Origin: DASPKM01 sp035628135
Lineage (GTDB): Bacteria; Bacteroidota; Bacteroidia; Chitinophagales; Chitinophagaceae
Assembly: GCA_035628135.1 (NCBI GenBank)
Contig: DASPKM010000009.1
Location: forward strand, 124,001 to 188,000
Reading direction: 5' to 3'
DNA length: 64,000 nt
A model generated the notes under the pieces. That model was not told the DNA's origin, did no database searches, and worked only from the letters and a program-made list of their open reading frames with translations. This document shows positions 49,909 through 58,354 of the stretch, one piece after another. Both the position numbers and the translations under genes were made by a program. Each line of letters opens with the position of its first letter. Positions within the stretch are counted from its first letter, which is position 1.

Positions 49909-52335
49909 ATGTCTAAACCAGTTCGAATCTTTTGGAGGGTATTCCTCATAGGTTTCGGGGCGTTCATATTACTGTTATTACTCATCAATTTCGGCTTGTT
50001 CGGCAAAATGCCTTCGCTTGCTGAATTGGAAAATCCAAGCATTACCCTAGCCTCCGAGGTGTATGCCGACGATGGCACGCTGATGGGCAAGTACTACCGT
50101 GAGCGGGGCAACCGCAGCAACGTGAAGTACAAAGACATTTCGATACACGCCATTAATGCGCTGGTGGCTACCGAGGATGAACGCTTTTACCGGCACTCCG
50201 GCATAGATGGCAAAAGCCTTGTGCGCGCCGTGATATTCCTCGGCAAGGAAGGCGGCGCCAGCACTATTACCCAGCAATTGGCCAAGAACATGCTCGAACA
50301 GGGTTCGAAGAACCTGGTGGCCCGCGGCATTGAAAAAATGAAGGAATGGATCATTGCCGTAAAGCTGGAGCGCAATTTTACCAAGGAAGAGATACTGGCG
50401 CTGTACCTGAACACAGTGCCCTTCGGCGATAATACTTACGGCATCCGCAACGCATCGCGTACCTTCTTTCAAAAAGAGCCGGACATGCTCACTGTTGATG
50501 AAGCCGCTGTGCTGATAGGCATGCTGAAAGGAACCTATTTGTATAACCCAAGAGTGAACGAAAGGGCCGCCTTCGACCGCCGCAACACCGTCATCAACCA
50601 GATGGTGAAAAACAATTATATCAGCAGTGCAGAAGCGGCAAAGATCAAGGCAAAACCAATCGACCTCACCAAATACAAAAAGCTCGACGAGAACAATGGA
50701 CTGGCGCCTTACTTCCGCGATGTGCTGCGCGAAGACCTGAAAAAATGGTGCAAGGCTCATACCAAGCAAGATGGCAGCTCCTATGACTTGTACGCGGATG
50801 GATTGAAAATATATACCACCATCAACCCGCGCATGCAATTGTATGCGGAAGAAGCCATTGCCAAAAGCCTCCCCGTACTGCAAAAGGCATTGAACCAGCA
50901 AGGTAATATCAGGAAGAAAACTGTATGGAAAGGTCACGAGAACGTACTGGAATCGGCGATGAAAAATAGTGACCGCTGGCGTAACCTTAAAGAGGAAGGC
51001 CTGAGCGATGAAGACATCAGGAAATCGTTCAACCGTCCTGTAAAAATGAAAGTATTCGCCTGGAACGAGCGCAGGGAAAAAGATACCACCATGACGCCGA
51101 TGGACAGCATTAAATACCACCGGCTGATGCTTCAAACCGCCTTTATGGCCATGGACCCGATATCAGGACATGTAAAGGCCTGGATCGGTGGAATAGATTT
51201 TAAGAACTATAAATACGACCACGCCAACATCAATACCAAACGCCAGGTAGGATCAGCCATCAAGCCTTTTTTGTATGCAGAGGCTGTGGAGGAGATCGGC
51301 TATACGCCCCAAACACCGGTAGAAAATGTGGCGCAGCACTTTCCCGGCTCCGGGCTGGTGCCTGCCAAGGGCATTTGTAAGGGTAATGGCGCCATGGTAA
51401 GCATGGCCAGCGCGCTCACCTATTCGCTGAACTGTGCGAGTGCATATATTATTAAGCAGGTGACGCCAGAACGCTTTGCGGGCTTCCTGAACCAGATCGG
51501 CATCCCTACCAAGGTACATCCTTACCCGTCCATTAGTCTAGGGTCCTGCGACCTTTCGCTGTATGAAATGATGTGGGGCTATACTATATTTCCCTCAGGT
51601 GGGTTTAGCACCAAGCCCATTTACATTACGCGTATAGAAGATAAAAATGGCAACGTACTGGAACGCTTCGACACAGAGCCTAAAGAAGTGATCAATGAAG
51701 TAACTGCCTACACCATGACCAAGATGCTGCAGGGGCCGGTTGATTTCGGAACGGCCAAAGGCCTGCGCGCCAGCCTGGGCGTGGCAGAAATGGGTGGCAA
51801 AACAGGCACTACCAACGATAACGCCGACGCCTGGTTCTTTGGATTTACACCGCAATTGCTCGCCGGCGTGTGGGTTGGTTGCGACGACCGGTTCATTCGA
51901 TTGGAAAGCGCACTGGGTTACGGCGGTACCGCCGCACGTCCCATCTGGGAATATTTTTACAAGAAAGTATTGGCCGATAAAACGCTGGGCCTGGATAAGC
52001 AGGCCATGTTCGTGCAGCCAGAAAGCATGAAGAGCGATATGATGTACGATTACATGAACATCATAGACGCTACCGCACCTCCCGGAGCAGAAGGTGAGGA
52101 CGTGGGCAATGGAGGCGCGGACCAGTATTTTATGCCGGACACCAATAACAAGGTTCCCGTTGAATCCAAGTTGGACCCCGAAGAGGAGAAAATAAAAAGG
52201 GAGGCTACCAATCCAAAAAATAGTAAAGAAAACCAACGCAAGGACACTACAAAAGCCGAAGACGATCCGCCTGAGAAAAAGAAAGGATTCTTCAAGCGGC
52301 TTTTTGGAAAAAAAGACAAGAAGAAAGATAATTAA
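49909..52335 (+). CDS. class A penicillin-binding protein (PBP1A-like)
   Basis: An 808-aa bifunctional peptidoglycan synthase. One N-terminal membrane segment (about 10-28) is followed by a glycosyltransferase domain (Glu89 in ATEDERFYRHSGID; GASTITQQLAKN). The transpeptidase domain has Ser449-x-x-Lys (GSAIKPF), Ser-Leu-Asn at 506-508, and KTG at 631-633. The C terminus (about 740-808) is a charged, Lys-rich tail, usual in Bacteroidota PBP1A. It makes and cross-links glycan strands in the periplasm. Spacing to the PorW-like gene is 93 bases. Confidence 0.95.
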   Translation: MSKPVRIFWRVFLIGFGAFILLLLLINFGLFGKMPSLAELENPSITLASEVYADDGTLMGKYYRERGNRSNVKYKDISIHAINALVATEDERFYRHSGIDGKSLVRAVIFLGKEGGASTITQQLAKNMLEQGSKNLVARGIEKMKEWIIAVKLERNFTKEEILALYLNTVPFGDNTYGIRNASRTFFQKEPDMLTVDEAAVLIGMLKGTYLYNPRVNERAAFDRRNTVINQMVKNNYISSAEAAKIKAKPIDLTKYKKLDENNGLAPYFRDVLREDLKKWCKAHTKQDGSSYDLYADGLKIYTTINPRMQLYAEEAIAKSLPVLQKALNQQGNIRKKTVWKGHENVLESAMKNSDRWRNLKEEGLSDEDIRKSFNRPVKMKVFAWNERREKDTTMTPMDSIKYHRLMLQTAFMAMDPISGHVKAWIGGIDFKNYKYDHANINTKRQVGSAIKPFLYAEAVEEIGYTPQTPVENVAQHFPGSGLVPAKGICKGNGAMVSMASALTYSLNCASAYIIKQVTPERFAGFLNQIGIPTKVHPYPSISLGSCDLSLYEMMWGYTIFPSGGFSTKPIYITRIEDKNGNVLERFDTEPKEVINEVTAYTMTKMLQGPVDFGTAKGLRASLGVAEMGGKTGTTNDNADAWFFGFTPQLLAGVWVGCDDRFIRLESALGYGGTAARPIWEYFYKKVLADKTLGLDKQAMFVQPESMKSDMMYDYMNIIDATAPPGAEGEDVGNGGADQYFMPDTNNKVPVESKLDPEEEKIKREATNPKNSKENQRKDTTKAEDDPPEKKKGFFKRLFGKKDKKKDN

Positions 52336-52349
52336 CTGCCCCCAAACGA

Positions 52350-52384
52350 ACTAATGACCCAGTGACCTAATGACTTAGTGACTT
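52350..52384. repeat. single-arm class A octamer repeat overlapping a gene end
   Basis: Four units: CTAATGACCC, AGTGACCT, AATGACTT and AGTGACTT. It starts 15 bases after the PBP stop and covers the last codons and stop of the convergent acetyltransferase gene, whose final residues Ser-Leu-Ser-His are coded by the repeat. No partner arm is seen. Confidence 0.75.
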
Positions 52385-52882
52385 CTCCAATACCTCGAAC
52401 TCCAACGGCATCTTCGCCAACCCAAACCGTGCATCTTCTGTAATAAAAGGCTTACGCTCTCCTGTGCGCAGGTAGCCATGGCGTTCGTACCATGCGACCA
52501 ACTCGGTGCGCACCGATATAACGGTCATGTATATTGTCTTGCATTGCAATTTTGCGGCTTCGTATTCTGAGGCTTTCAGTAATTCTTTTCCGATGCCCCT
52601 GCCCTGCAATTGTGGTGATACCGTTAGCATGCCCAGGTAAAGCTTGTCGCCGTGTTTGTCGAGGCGTACGCAGCCCAGTATCTTTTCGTTGTCAGTGTAT
52701 TTCAGGAAAATGGTTTGCGGATCGAGGAGCGCTTCGGTCAGCAGGGCTTCGTCGCAGCGCATGCCGTCCAGCAGCTCGGCTTCGGTTGTCCATCCCTGTT
52801 TGGACGATTCTCCGCGGTAAGCCGAGTTGATAAGCGTATTCAGTTCGGGCACGTCTGAAAGGACGGCGCGGGTAATTGGCAT
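52367..52882 (-). CDS. GNAT family N-acetyltransferase
   Basis: A 171-aa GNAT enzyme with motif A LTVSPQLQGRGIGKELLKASEYEA and motif B ELVAWYERHGYLRTGE. Start chosen at ATG 52882 (MPITRAVLSDVPELN), the usual family N terminus; the longer ORF adds 24 residues with no similarity. The last residues (SLSH) come from octamer-repeat DNA. It follows the glycosyltransferase gene after 78 bases in the same direction. Substrate unknown. Confidence 0.86.
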   Translation of the reverse strand: MPITRAVLSDVPELNTLINSAYRGESSKQGWTTEAELLDGMRCDEALLTEALLDPQTIFLKYTDNEKILGCVRLDKHGDKLYLGMLTVSPQLQGRGIGKELLKASEYEAAKLQCKTIYMTVISVRTELVAWYERHGYLRTGERKPFITEDARFGLAKMPLEFEVLEKSLSH

Positions 52883-52960
52883 AGCAATATATTGGGCTGC
52901 AAGGATACAAAAAAGGATTGGAGGAACAGCGCCGTGATTGGCCCGGTCCTCCATCCCTCG

Positions 52961-54343
52961 TTAATTCAAAACCTCAGCCTTAAAACTATTGCTTGCCTTG
53001 CCTGTTGAAGCGGACGCTATGACTTCCAGTATGTAGCGCTCGCTAAGCTGCAGCGGGTTGTACAGCGACAATTCCTGCTTCAGGCGCATTACGCTCTTTT
53101 TATATTCCTTATCCGCCAGCACTGTTTCCACGCCAGCTTTTATCTGGGCGGCGGTAGGCAGCTCAGTCTTCAGGTTAGCGCCGAGCTTAAAATAGCCGAT
53201 CCTTGCATTAATCTCGTTCTTACCCTCATGCACACCCGCAACTACCATCGGTAGCCCGTGCGAAATGCCCAGCATTACGCCGCCATATCCTCCATTGGTG
53301 ATGTACAGGCTGCAATAAGGCATTACATCGTTGAAAGGAATAAAATCTTCGATGATCAGGTTTTGGTGCGGGAACCTTTCTCTAAGCTCCGCGGTGCCGG
53401 AACCACCGGTAGTGGCAATTACCAGGTAATTGGAATCTTTGAACGCTTCCAGTGTCGGCGCCAATAATTTGTTCACGTCCTTCTCAACGGTGCCCTGCGT
53501 TACCAGCAGCACTTTCTTATATTGCTCCAGCCGCTTATCGAACCAAGGAGCTTGTTGCTTTGGTTTGCTGTAAGGAAGCAGCGGGCCCACAAAGCGAATG
53601 TTGCTGCCCAGGTCGGAACGTTTGTATTCAAAGCCGGGACTGCCGATCTGCAATACCAGGGTGGATTGTTTTATCAGCAAACTGAATACATTATCATTGG
53701 CGGCGATGCCGTACCGCGACAATACCTGACGCATTACTTTGTTTGCCTTCCTGAATAATACTTTATCTGCCATGAAGCGAAGGAAGTCCTGCTTGCGCCG
53801 TCCGAAGAACGAAGCCGCCGGCGTAAGGGCCAGTCCGTATGGCGCCAGGTCTTTCGAAACTTCCGGCAATGGAACAACGCCTACGGATATAACGGGTACA
53901 TCCAGTTCTTTTTTTACCAGCGGAATTGCGCTGAACAATGAATCCGCGATCATTACATCGAAGGGAAAGCTTTTATGGATCTCTTTGATGTCTTCCAGGT
54001 ATTCCGGCCCTCTCAGGATAAATACATTGATGATATCGAAATTAAGCTTGCCAATTACGCTTTTGATCTTGTCGCGCCCGGGAAAATCCTGTTCGAAGGT
54101 TTCAGGATTGATCTCTACTCCTTTTACAAAATTGTAGTACGGGATGTCCAGCGACCGCACTTTGTCGGCATACTGCTTACCGCCATACCATCTAACATCA
54201 CAACCGATGTGCTTAAGGTGTACGGCCAGCCCGGTAAGGGGATTGAAATGCCCGTCGGCGGGTACATTGGCGAATAATATTTTCTGGCCTGGTTTGGCCT
54301 GTGCAATAATATCTTTTGAATTGAAGCGCTTAAACTGTTCCAT
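52961..54343 (-). CDS. GT1-family (UGT/MGT-type) glycosyltransferase
   Basis: A 460-aa GT-B fold enzyme. The N-terminal domain starts ILFANVPADGHFNPLTGLAVHL, where the His could be the catalytic base. The C-terminal donor-binding region has TNGGYGGVMLGISHGLPMVV and GKNEINARI, the macrolide/UDP-glycosyl-transferase motif. It moves a sugar from a nucleotide donor to a small or lipid acceptor; acceptor unknown. No membrane segments, so cytoplasmic. Confidence 0.88.
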   Translation of the reverse strand: MEQFKRFNSKDIIAQAKPGQKILFANVPADGHFNPLTGLAVHLKHIGCDVRWYGGKQYADKVRSLDIPYYNFVKGVEINPETFEQDFPGRDKIKSVIGKLNFDIINVFILRGPEYLEDIKEIHKSFPFDVMIADSLFSAIPLVKKELDVPVISVGVVPLPEVSKDLAPYGLALTPAASFFGRRKQDFLRFMADKVLFRKANKVMRQVLSRYGIAANDNVFSLLIKQSTLVLQIGSPGFEYKRSDLGSNIRFVGPLLPYSKPKQQAPWFDKRLEQYKKVLLVTQGTVEKDVNKLLAPTLEAFKDSNYLVIATTGGSGTAELRERFPHQNLIIEDFIPFNDVMPYCSLYITNGGYGGVMLGISHGLPMVVAGVHEGKNEINARIGYFKLGANLKTELPTAAQIKAGVETVLADKEYKKSVMRLKQELSLYNPLQLSERYILEVIASASTGKASNSFKAEVLN

Positions 54344-54479
54344 AAAGGGTGTTTGATTGTAGACAATGAAGGAAAAAGATTGTGACAGGCAAAAATGCGG
54401 GAAAGGAGAAGTTTCAACTATTACCTAAACAGGTGACGGGGCTCACTCATTTAGTGTGGTGGGTTGAGGACGGGCAGCA

Positions 54480-55406
54480 TTATTTGTTAAAATCGAACAG
54501 CGTAGCCGTAAAGATGCCACGTTCGCGCTTTTTGAAAACAACGTCCCAGTTGCCGTTGTAGCGAAGCACTTTGGGAACAAGGTATTCGCCGAAGCGGGTA
54601 AGCTCGGCTTCTATCTGCACATCGAAATCATATACGCCCGCGCGGTAGCTAAGGTCGTACTTGCGCAGTACAATGTCCATGGTTTGCTGGTTGAACCAGG
54701 TGGTCATGTTATTGATGACGATCTTGTCCTTATTGCCTGCCGAAAGCCCTTCGCGTGCTGTAACGCTGAACACATAGCACCATTCGCCATTCAACTGTTC
54801 CATATCGATCACATAATCGTAATAGCTGCTCATGTCGTCGTCGAACAGGGCCAGCTTGTTGCCGATGAAGGGAAGTCCCGGTATTTTTTTGCCGGGATTG
54901 AAGAAGAGCATTTTGAGTTGCTCGCGGTGTTTGGCCGAGCCGGATTTGTTTTTCAGGGAGAAGTTGGGATCGCCCACGATATTGTTTTCGCCGCAGATGG
55001 TATCCTTGGCCCAGAAAAGTCCGGCATACATTTCCATGGTGTAATAATTCCAGTTGCCGGATTTGTCCATCATGTCGCCCGATATCTGCTGCTGGTCTGT
55101 AATGGTATGCCGGCAGCCGTTGATCACCTGTTGGCGGGTGCGGCCGGTGAGGGTTGCGCGGGTAGTGCCTTTCTTGTCCAGCATGCGCACGTCGTTGAGC
55201 GAGGTATAGCCGAGTACTTTCAGGTTCTTGAACGCCTTGTAAAACGTGGTATCGTTCTTTACACGGTCGATAAAAGAAGGCACGTTGAGGTTGCTGCGCA
55301 CCACCACTTCTTTTAATGTGACCGTTTTTTTGTTTACCGTTACCGATGAATCCTGCGCCTTAACCAGCAGCGGAAGCATGCAGCACGCTAACAGGAAATA
55401 CCTCAT
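54480..55406 (-). CDS. exported hypothetical protein, coupled to def
   Basis: A 308-aa protein with signal peptide (MRYFLLACCMLPLLVKAQD). A short N-terminal part (VTLKEVVVRSNLNVPSFIDR) is like the TonB-plug edge motif found in Bacteroidota DUF proteins, then a beta-rich body. No named family is certain. The start overlaps the peptide deformylase stop by 4 bases, so the genes are translationally coupled; the reason is unclear. Probably periplasmic or outer membrane. Confidence 0.75.
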   Translation of the reverse strand: MRYFLLACCMLPLLVKAQDSSVTVNKKTVTLKEVVVRSNLNVPSFIDRVKNDTTFYKAFKNLKVLGYTSLNDVRMLDKKGTTRATLTGRTRQQVINGCRHTITDQQQISGDMMDKSGNWNYYTMEMYAGLFWAKDTICGENNIVGDPNFSLKNKSGSAKHREQLKMLFFNPGKKIPGLPFIGNKLALFDDDMSSYYDYVIDMEQLNGEWCYVFSVTAREGLSAGNKDKIVINNMTTWFNQQTMDIVLRKYDLSYRAGVYDFDVQIEAELTRFGEYLVPKVLRYNGNWDVVFKKRERGIFTATLFDFNK

Positions 55407-55981
55407 TTTGAGAACGTCATTTTATAATCTACCTGCACTTTCCCTTTGGAAATATCATCCAGCTTGCCCTTGAGCAGTTTGCGTTTCAGGGGCTTCATGT
55501 AATCGATGAATAATTTCCCTTCGATGTGATCGTACTCATGTAAGATGATTCTGGCGGTGATGCCGTTGTATGTTTTGGTGTGCGGTTCAAAATTTTCATC
55601 CACGAACGAAAGGGTTACTTCTTCGTTGCGGTAAATGTCTTCGCGGATCTTGGGGATGCTTAAGCAGCCTTCGTTATAGACCCATTCCCTGCCGTTGAGC
55701 TTTTGTATATGGGCGTTGATGAACACCTGCCTTATGCCGGGGCCGTCGGGGTATTTGCCTTGTTCTTCCTCTTCCAGGTTGGAGAACACCTGCCGGCTGT
55801 CTACCACAAACAGCCTGATGTCCCGGTTTACCTGGGGCGCCGCGAGCCCTACCCCATTGCTGTATTCCATGGTTTCCCACATATCGGCAATGAGTTGCTG
55901 CAGGCCGGGATAGTCTTTATCGATATCCTTGCAAACAGTTCTTAAAACAGGGGCTCCGTAGGCTACGATGGGCAGAATCAT
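55403..55981 (-). CDS. def: peptide deformylase
   Basis: A 192-aa metalloenzyme that removes the formyl group from nascent N-terminal methionine. The three motifs are complete: GVGLAAPQ (about 43-50), EGCLSIP (about 104-110) and HEYDHIEG (about 149-156), supplying Cys and two His metal ligands and the catalytic Glu. Length fits the type I family. It is upstream of the exported hypothetical gene in one transcript. Confidence 0.96.
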   Translation of the reverse strand: MILPIVAYGAPVLRTVCKDIDKDYPGLQQLIADMWETMEYSNGVGLAAPQVNRDIRLFVVDSRQVFSNLEEEEQGKYPDGPGIRQVFINAHIQKLNGREWVYNEGCLSIPKIREDIYRNEEVTLSFVDENFEPHTKTYNGITARIILHEYDHIEGKLFIDYMKPLKRKLLKGKLDDISKGKVQVDYKMTFSK

Positions 55982-56089
55982 GTCTGATAAATTAGGCGCG
56001 AATTTAAGCCAATTTTCGCTAAGAGAAGGTTATATAAGAGCGTGACAACGTGTCAAAAACCCACGGTTTAAGCAAAGCGAACGTGAAGT

Positions 56090-56111
56090 GAATCTAAGAC
56101 GAATCTAAGAC
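56090..56111. repeat. tandem 11-base duplication
   Basis: GAATCTAAGAC occurs twice in direct tandem in the 182-base gap between def and ruvX, followed by GAACG. It is probably a recent slippage product. The rest of the gap (55982-56163) shows no gene. Confidence 0.7.
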
Positions 56112-56163
56112 GAACGTACATTTTGGCAGTTTGGTTATATTGGAGGTAATCAGCTTGCCGGAA

Positions 56164-56577
56164 TCAGCTCCGTGCCTGCAGGTATTCCTGGAGCATGATG
56201 GTAGCCGCTATTTCGTCTACCAGGGCCTTATTGCGGCGTTGCTTCTTTTTGAGGCCCATGTCCAGCATGCTTTGTTTGGCCAGCTTAGAGGTATACCGCT
56301 CATCGACGGTTTGAACTGGTATAGCGGGAAACTCTTTTTTCAACCGCTTGATGATAGCCTGTACCAGCGGCGTTGCGTGCGTATCGCTTTCATCCCAATT
56401 CTTTGGTTCCCCGATCAGTATCAGCTCTACCTGTTCTTTTAGGAAATAATCTTTTAAAAAATTGATCAACCGGGGGGAATCGATGGTGGTAAGGCCATTG
56501 GCGATGATCTGCAGTGGGTCGGTAACGGCCAGGCCAGTTCGTTTTAAACCATAATCGATAGCGAGGATGCGGGCCAT
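56164..56577 (-). CDS. ruvX: RuvX/YqgF family putative pre-16S rRNA nuclease
   Basis: A 137-aa RNase-H-like fold protein. The Asp motifs are ILAIDYGLKRTG (Asp7), LILIGEPKNW and VQTVDERYTSKLA, with a late acidic site in LVDEIAATIMLQ. YqgF homologues process the 5' end of 16S rRNA. Length is normal. It stands alone with an octamer repeat upstream. Confidence 0.92.
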   Translation of the reverse strand: MARILAIDYGLKRTGLAVTDPLQIIANGLTTIDSPRLINFLKDYFLKEQVELILIGEPKNWDESDTHATPLVQAIIKRLKKEFPAIPVQTVDERYTSKLAKQSMLDMGLKKKQRRNKALVDEIAATIMLQEYLQARS

Positions 56578-56601
56578 TTTACGAAAGTATAAAAAAGTTA
56601 G

Positions 56602-56687
56602 TCCGTGATTAGGTCATTAGGTCAGTGGGTCAGTGGGTCATTAGGTCAATATCCGATTTCGTTCGATGACTTAATGGCCACTGACTT
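56602..56687. repeat. class A octamer inverted repeat
   Basis: Left arm 56602-56650 (GATTAGGTCATTAGGTCAG, TGGGTCAG, TGGGTCATTAGGTCAAT). Right arm 56665-56687 (GATGACTTAATGGCCACTGACTT). The 14-base loop is unique. It lies at the 3' end of the ubiA-like gene. Confidence 0.85.
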
Positions 56688-56688
56688 G

Positions 56689-57645
56689 TTAGAGCGGCCA
56701 CCCTACCCCGCTCCTGTAACTAACACTTAGGTCCAGTATCACAAACACGGCGAACACTACGCTGGCAATGCCGTTTGCCGTCATAAAGGCCAGGTTAACG
56801 CGGCGAAGGTCATTAGGTTTTACAATGGAATGCTGGTAAACGAGCATGCCGACAAATACCGCCACGCCTATCCAATACCACAATGCAAAGCCTCCATACA
56901 ATCCTGCCAGCACTACGAACAGTGAGGCCAGCAGATGCAACAATACCGATACGCGCAGCGCAGTGCGTTTGCCGAGCGCGGCAGGAATGGAATGCAGCTT
57001 GTTGCGCTTGTCAAACTCCTCGTCCTGCAAAGCATATATAATATCGAAGCCGCTGACCCAGCATAGCACCGTTAATGAAAACAAGATGGGCAATGGGTGA
57101 AAGTAGGGGATCACTGCAAGGTATGCGCCTATGGGAGCCAATGAAAGTCCCAGGCCTAATATCAAATGGCAAAGCGGTGTAAAGCGTTTGGTATAGCTAT
57201 ACCCAAGAATTACCAGCAAGGCCACCGGCGAAAGATAAAAGCAAAGCCTGTTGATGAAAAAAGCACAGGCCATGAACAGCAGACTGCAGGCGATCGTGAA
57301 CAATAAAGCGCTATTTGCCGAAACCACGCCCGAAGGTATTTCGCGAATGGCGGTGCGTGGGTTGAGCGCGTCGAAATTTTTGTCGAGGTAGCGGTTGAAT
57401 GCCATGGCCGCGGACCGTGCGAATACCATGCACAGGATCACCAGCAGCAATGTTAGCAGCACGGAACCATTACTGAACATCTCAAATTCCTGGGTTGGCC
57501 GCGTGCTATTATGCAAGCGCCACTGCCCGACCCCATATCTTGCAAACGGGATCACCGCAAGCGAGAACCCGATCAATGCAAAAGGCATTGCGAAAATGGT
57601 GTGCGAAAATTTTATGAGCGATAAATAGTTCCTGACTGTCTGCAT
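56689..57645 (-). CDS. UbiA-family prenyltransferase
   Basis: A 318-aa membrane protein with eight or nine hydrophobic segments. The two Asp-rich prenyl-diphosphate motifs are MAFNRYLDKNFDALNPRT (first) and DIIYALQDEEFDKRNKLHS (second). It is of the 4-hydroxybenzoate polyprenyltransferase type; Bacteroidota with menaquinone often carry such a gene as the futalosine-pathway MqnP. Which aromatic acceptor is used cannot be told. Start at ATG 57645; the longer ORF begins with TTG inside the -7 box. Confidence 0.87.
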   Translation of the reverse strand: MQTVRNYLSLIKFSHTIFAMPFALIGFSLAVIPFARYGVGQWRLHNSTRPTQEFEMFSNGSVLLTLLLVILCMVFARSAAMAFNRYLDKNFDALNPRTAIREIPSGVVSANSALLFTIACSLLFMACAFFINRLCFYLSPVALLVILGYSYTKRFTPLCHLILGLGLSLAPIGAYLAVIPYFHPLPILFSLTVLCWVSGFDIIYALQDEEFDKRNKLHSIPAALGKRTALRVSVLLHLLASLFVVLAGLYGGFALWYWIGVAVFVGMLVYQHSIVKPNDLRRVNLAFMTANGIASVVFAVFVILDLSVSYRSGVGWPL

Positions 57646-57651
57646 GAACGG

Positions 57652-57681
57652 CAAAGATAGCGCCCGACAATCAATGCCAAA
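57652..57681 (-). promoter_or_regulatory. near-consensus promoter for the ubiA-like gene
   Basis: On the minus strand TTTG (57681-57678), an 18-base spacer, then TATCTTTG (57659-57652): an almost ideal Bacteroidota promoter. The ATG at 57645 is only 6 bases after the -7 box, so transcription would start at or next to the start codon, giving a leaderless mRNA. Confidence 0.65.
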
Positions 57682-57689
57682 TTATAGAG

Positions 57690-57735
57690 ATGACCAATGA
57701 CTTAATGACCTAATGACCTGATGACTACTGACCAA
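57690..57735. repeat. single-arm class A octamer repeat
   Basis: Units: ATGACCA, ATGACTTA, ATGACCTA, ATGACCTG, ATGACTAC and TGACCAAT. It covers the last codons of the SpoU-type methyltransferase gene, and the left end is only 9 bases from the ubiA-like promoter. Confidence 0.8.
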
Positions 57736-58258
57736 TATTGCGCCGCACCATTTCCCACAACACGATGCCCGCCGCGGTAGCAATGTTCAATGAATGCTTC
57801 ATGCCTAATTGCGGAATTTCGATGCTGCCATCGCAGAGCAAAATGGTGGACTGCTCCACTCCTGTTACTTCGTTGCCAAATACCACGGCGATCTTATCCC
57901 TCGGATCCCGCATAAATTGCTGCAAGGGAATGCTGCCTTCGGTTTGTTCTACCGCGTATATCTTATAGCCTTCGTTGCGCAGTTGGGCAATGGCTTCGGC
58001 GGCGGTGGCATAGCGCTCCCAGTGAACGGTTTCTTCCGAGCCGAGCGCGGTTTTTTTGATCTCCTTGTGCGGAGGATAGGCTGTGTACCCGCAAATGCAG
58101 ATGCCCTGCAACAAAAACGCGTCGGCGGTACGGAATACGCTGCCCACGTTGTAAGCGCTACGGATGTTTTCCAGTATGGCCACGACCGGCATTTTTTCGG
58201 CCTCGCGGAAATCCTGAGGCGACTTACGGTTCAATTCATGCATGCTCAGCTTGCGCAT
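57725..58258 (-). CDS. SpoU/TrmH-family RNA 2'-O-methyltransferase
   Basis: A 177-aa SPOUT methyltransferase. Family motifs: motif 1 LENIRSAYNVGSVFRTADA, motif 2 IAVVFGNEVTGVEQ, motif 3 IPQLGMKHSLNIATAAGIVLWE, which form the SAM knot. It methylates ribose 2'-OH in tRNA or rRNA; the target position cannot be told. The start is ATG 58258 (MRKLSMHEL); the ORF extends 111 codons upstream, through the start of the divergent SIR2-TPR gene, and that part is not family-like. Confidence 0.9.
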   Translation of the reverse strand: MRKLSMHELNRKSPQDFREAEKMPVVAILENIRSAYNVGSVFRTADAFLLQGICICGYTAYPPHKEIKKTALGSEETVHWERYATAAEAIAQLRNEGYKIYAVEQTEGSIPLQQFMRDPRDKIAVVFGNEVTGVEQSTILLCDGSIEIPQLGMKHSLNIATAAGIVLWEMVRRNIGQ

Positions 58259-58354
58259 GCTGTAAAGATATTGGTTAGTGACAAAAACCGTATAAATACG
58301 GGTAGAAGGCCATGAACACCCTTCGTATCTTAAGACCGATAAAGGCAACACATT

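Noticed and set aside
50047..51135. A 362-codon open frame on the minus strand inside the PBP gene
   Set aside because: It is fully antisense to a clear PBP1A with catalytic motifs; the translation has no domain-like pattern and comes from codon bias.
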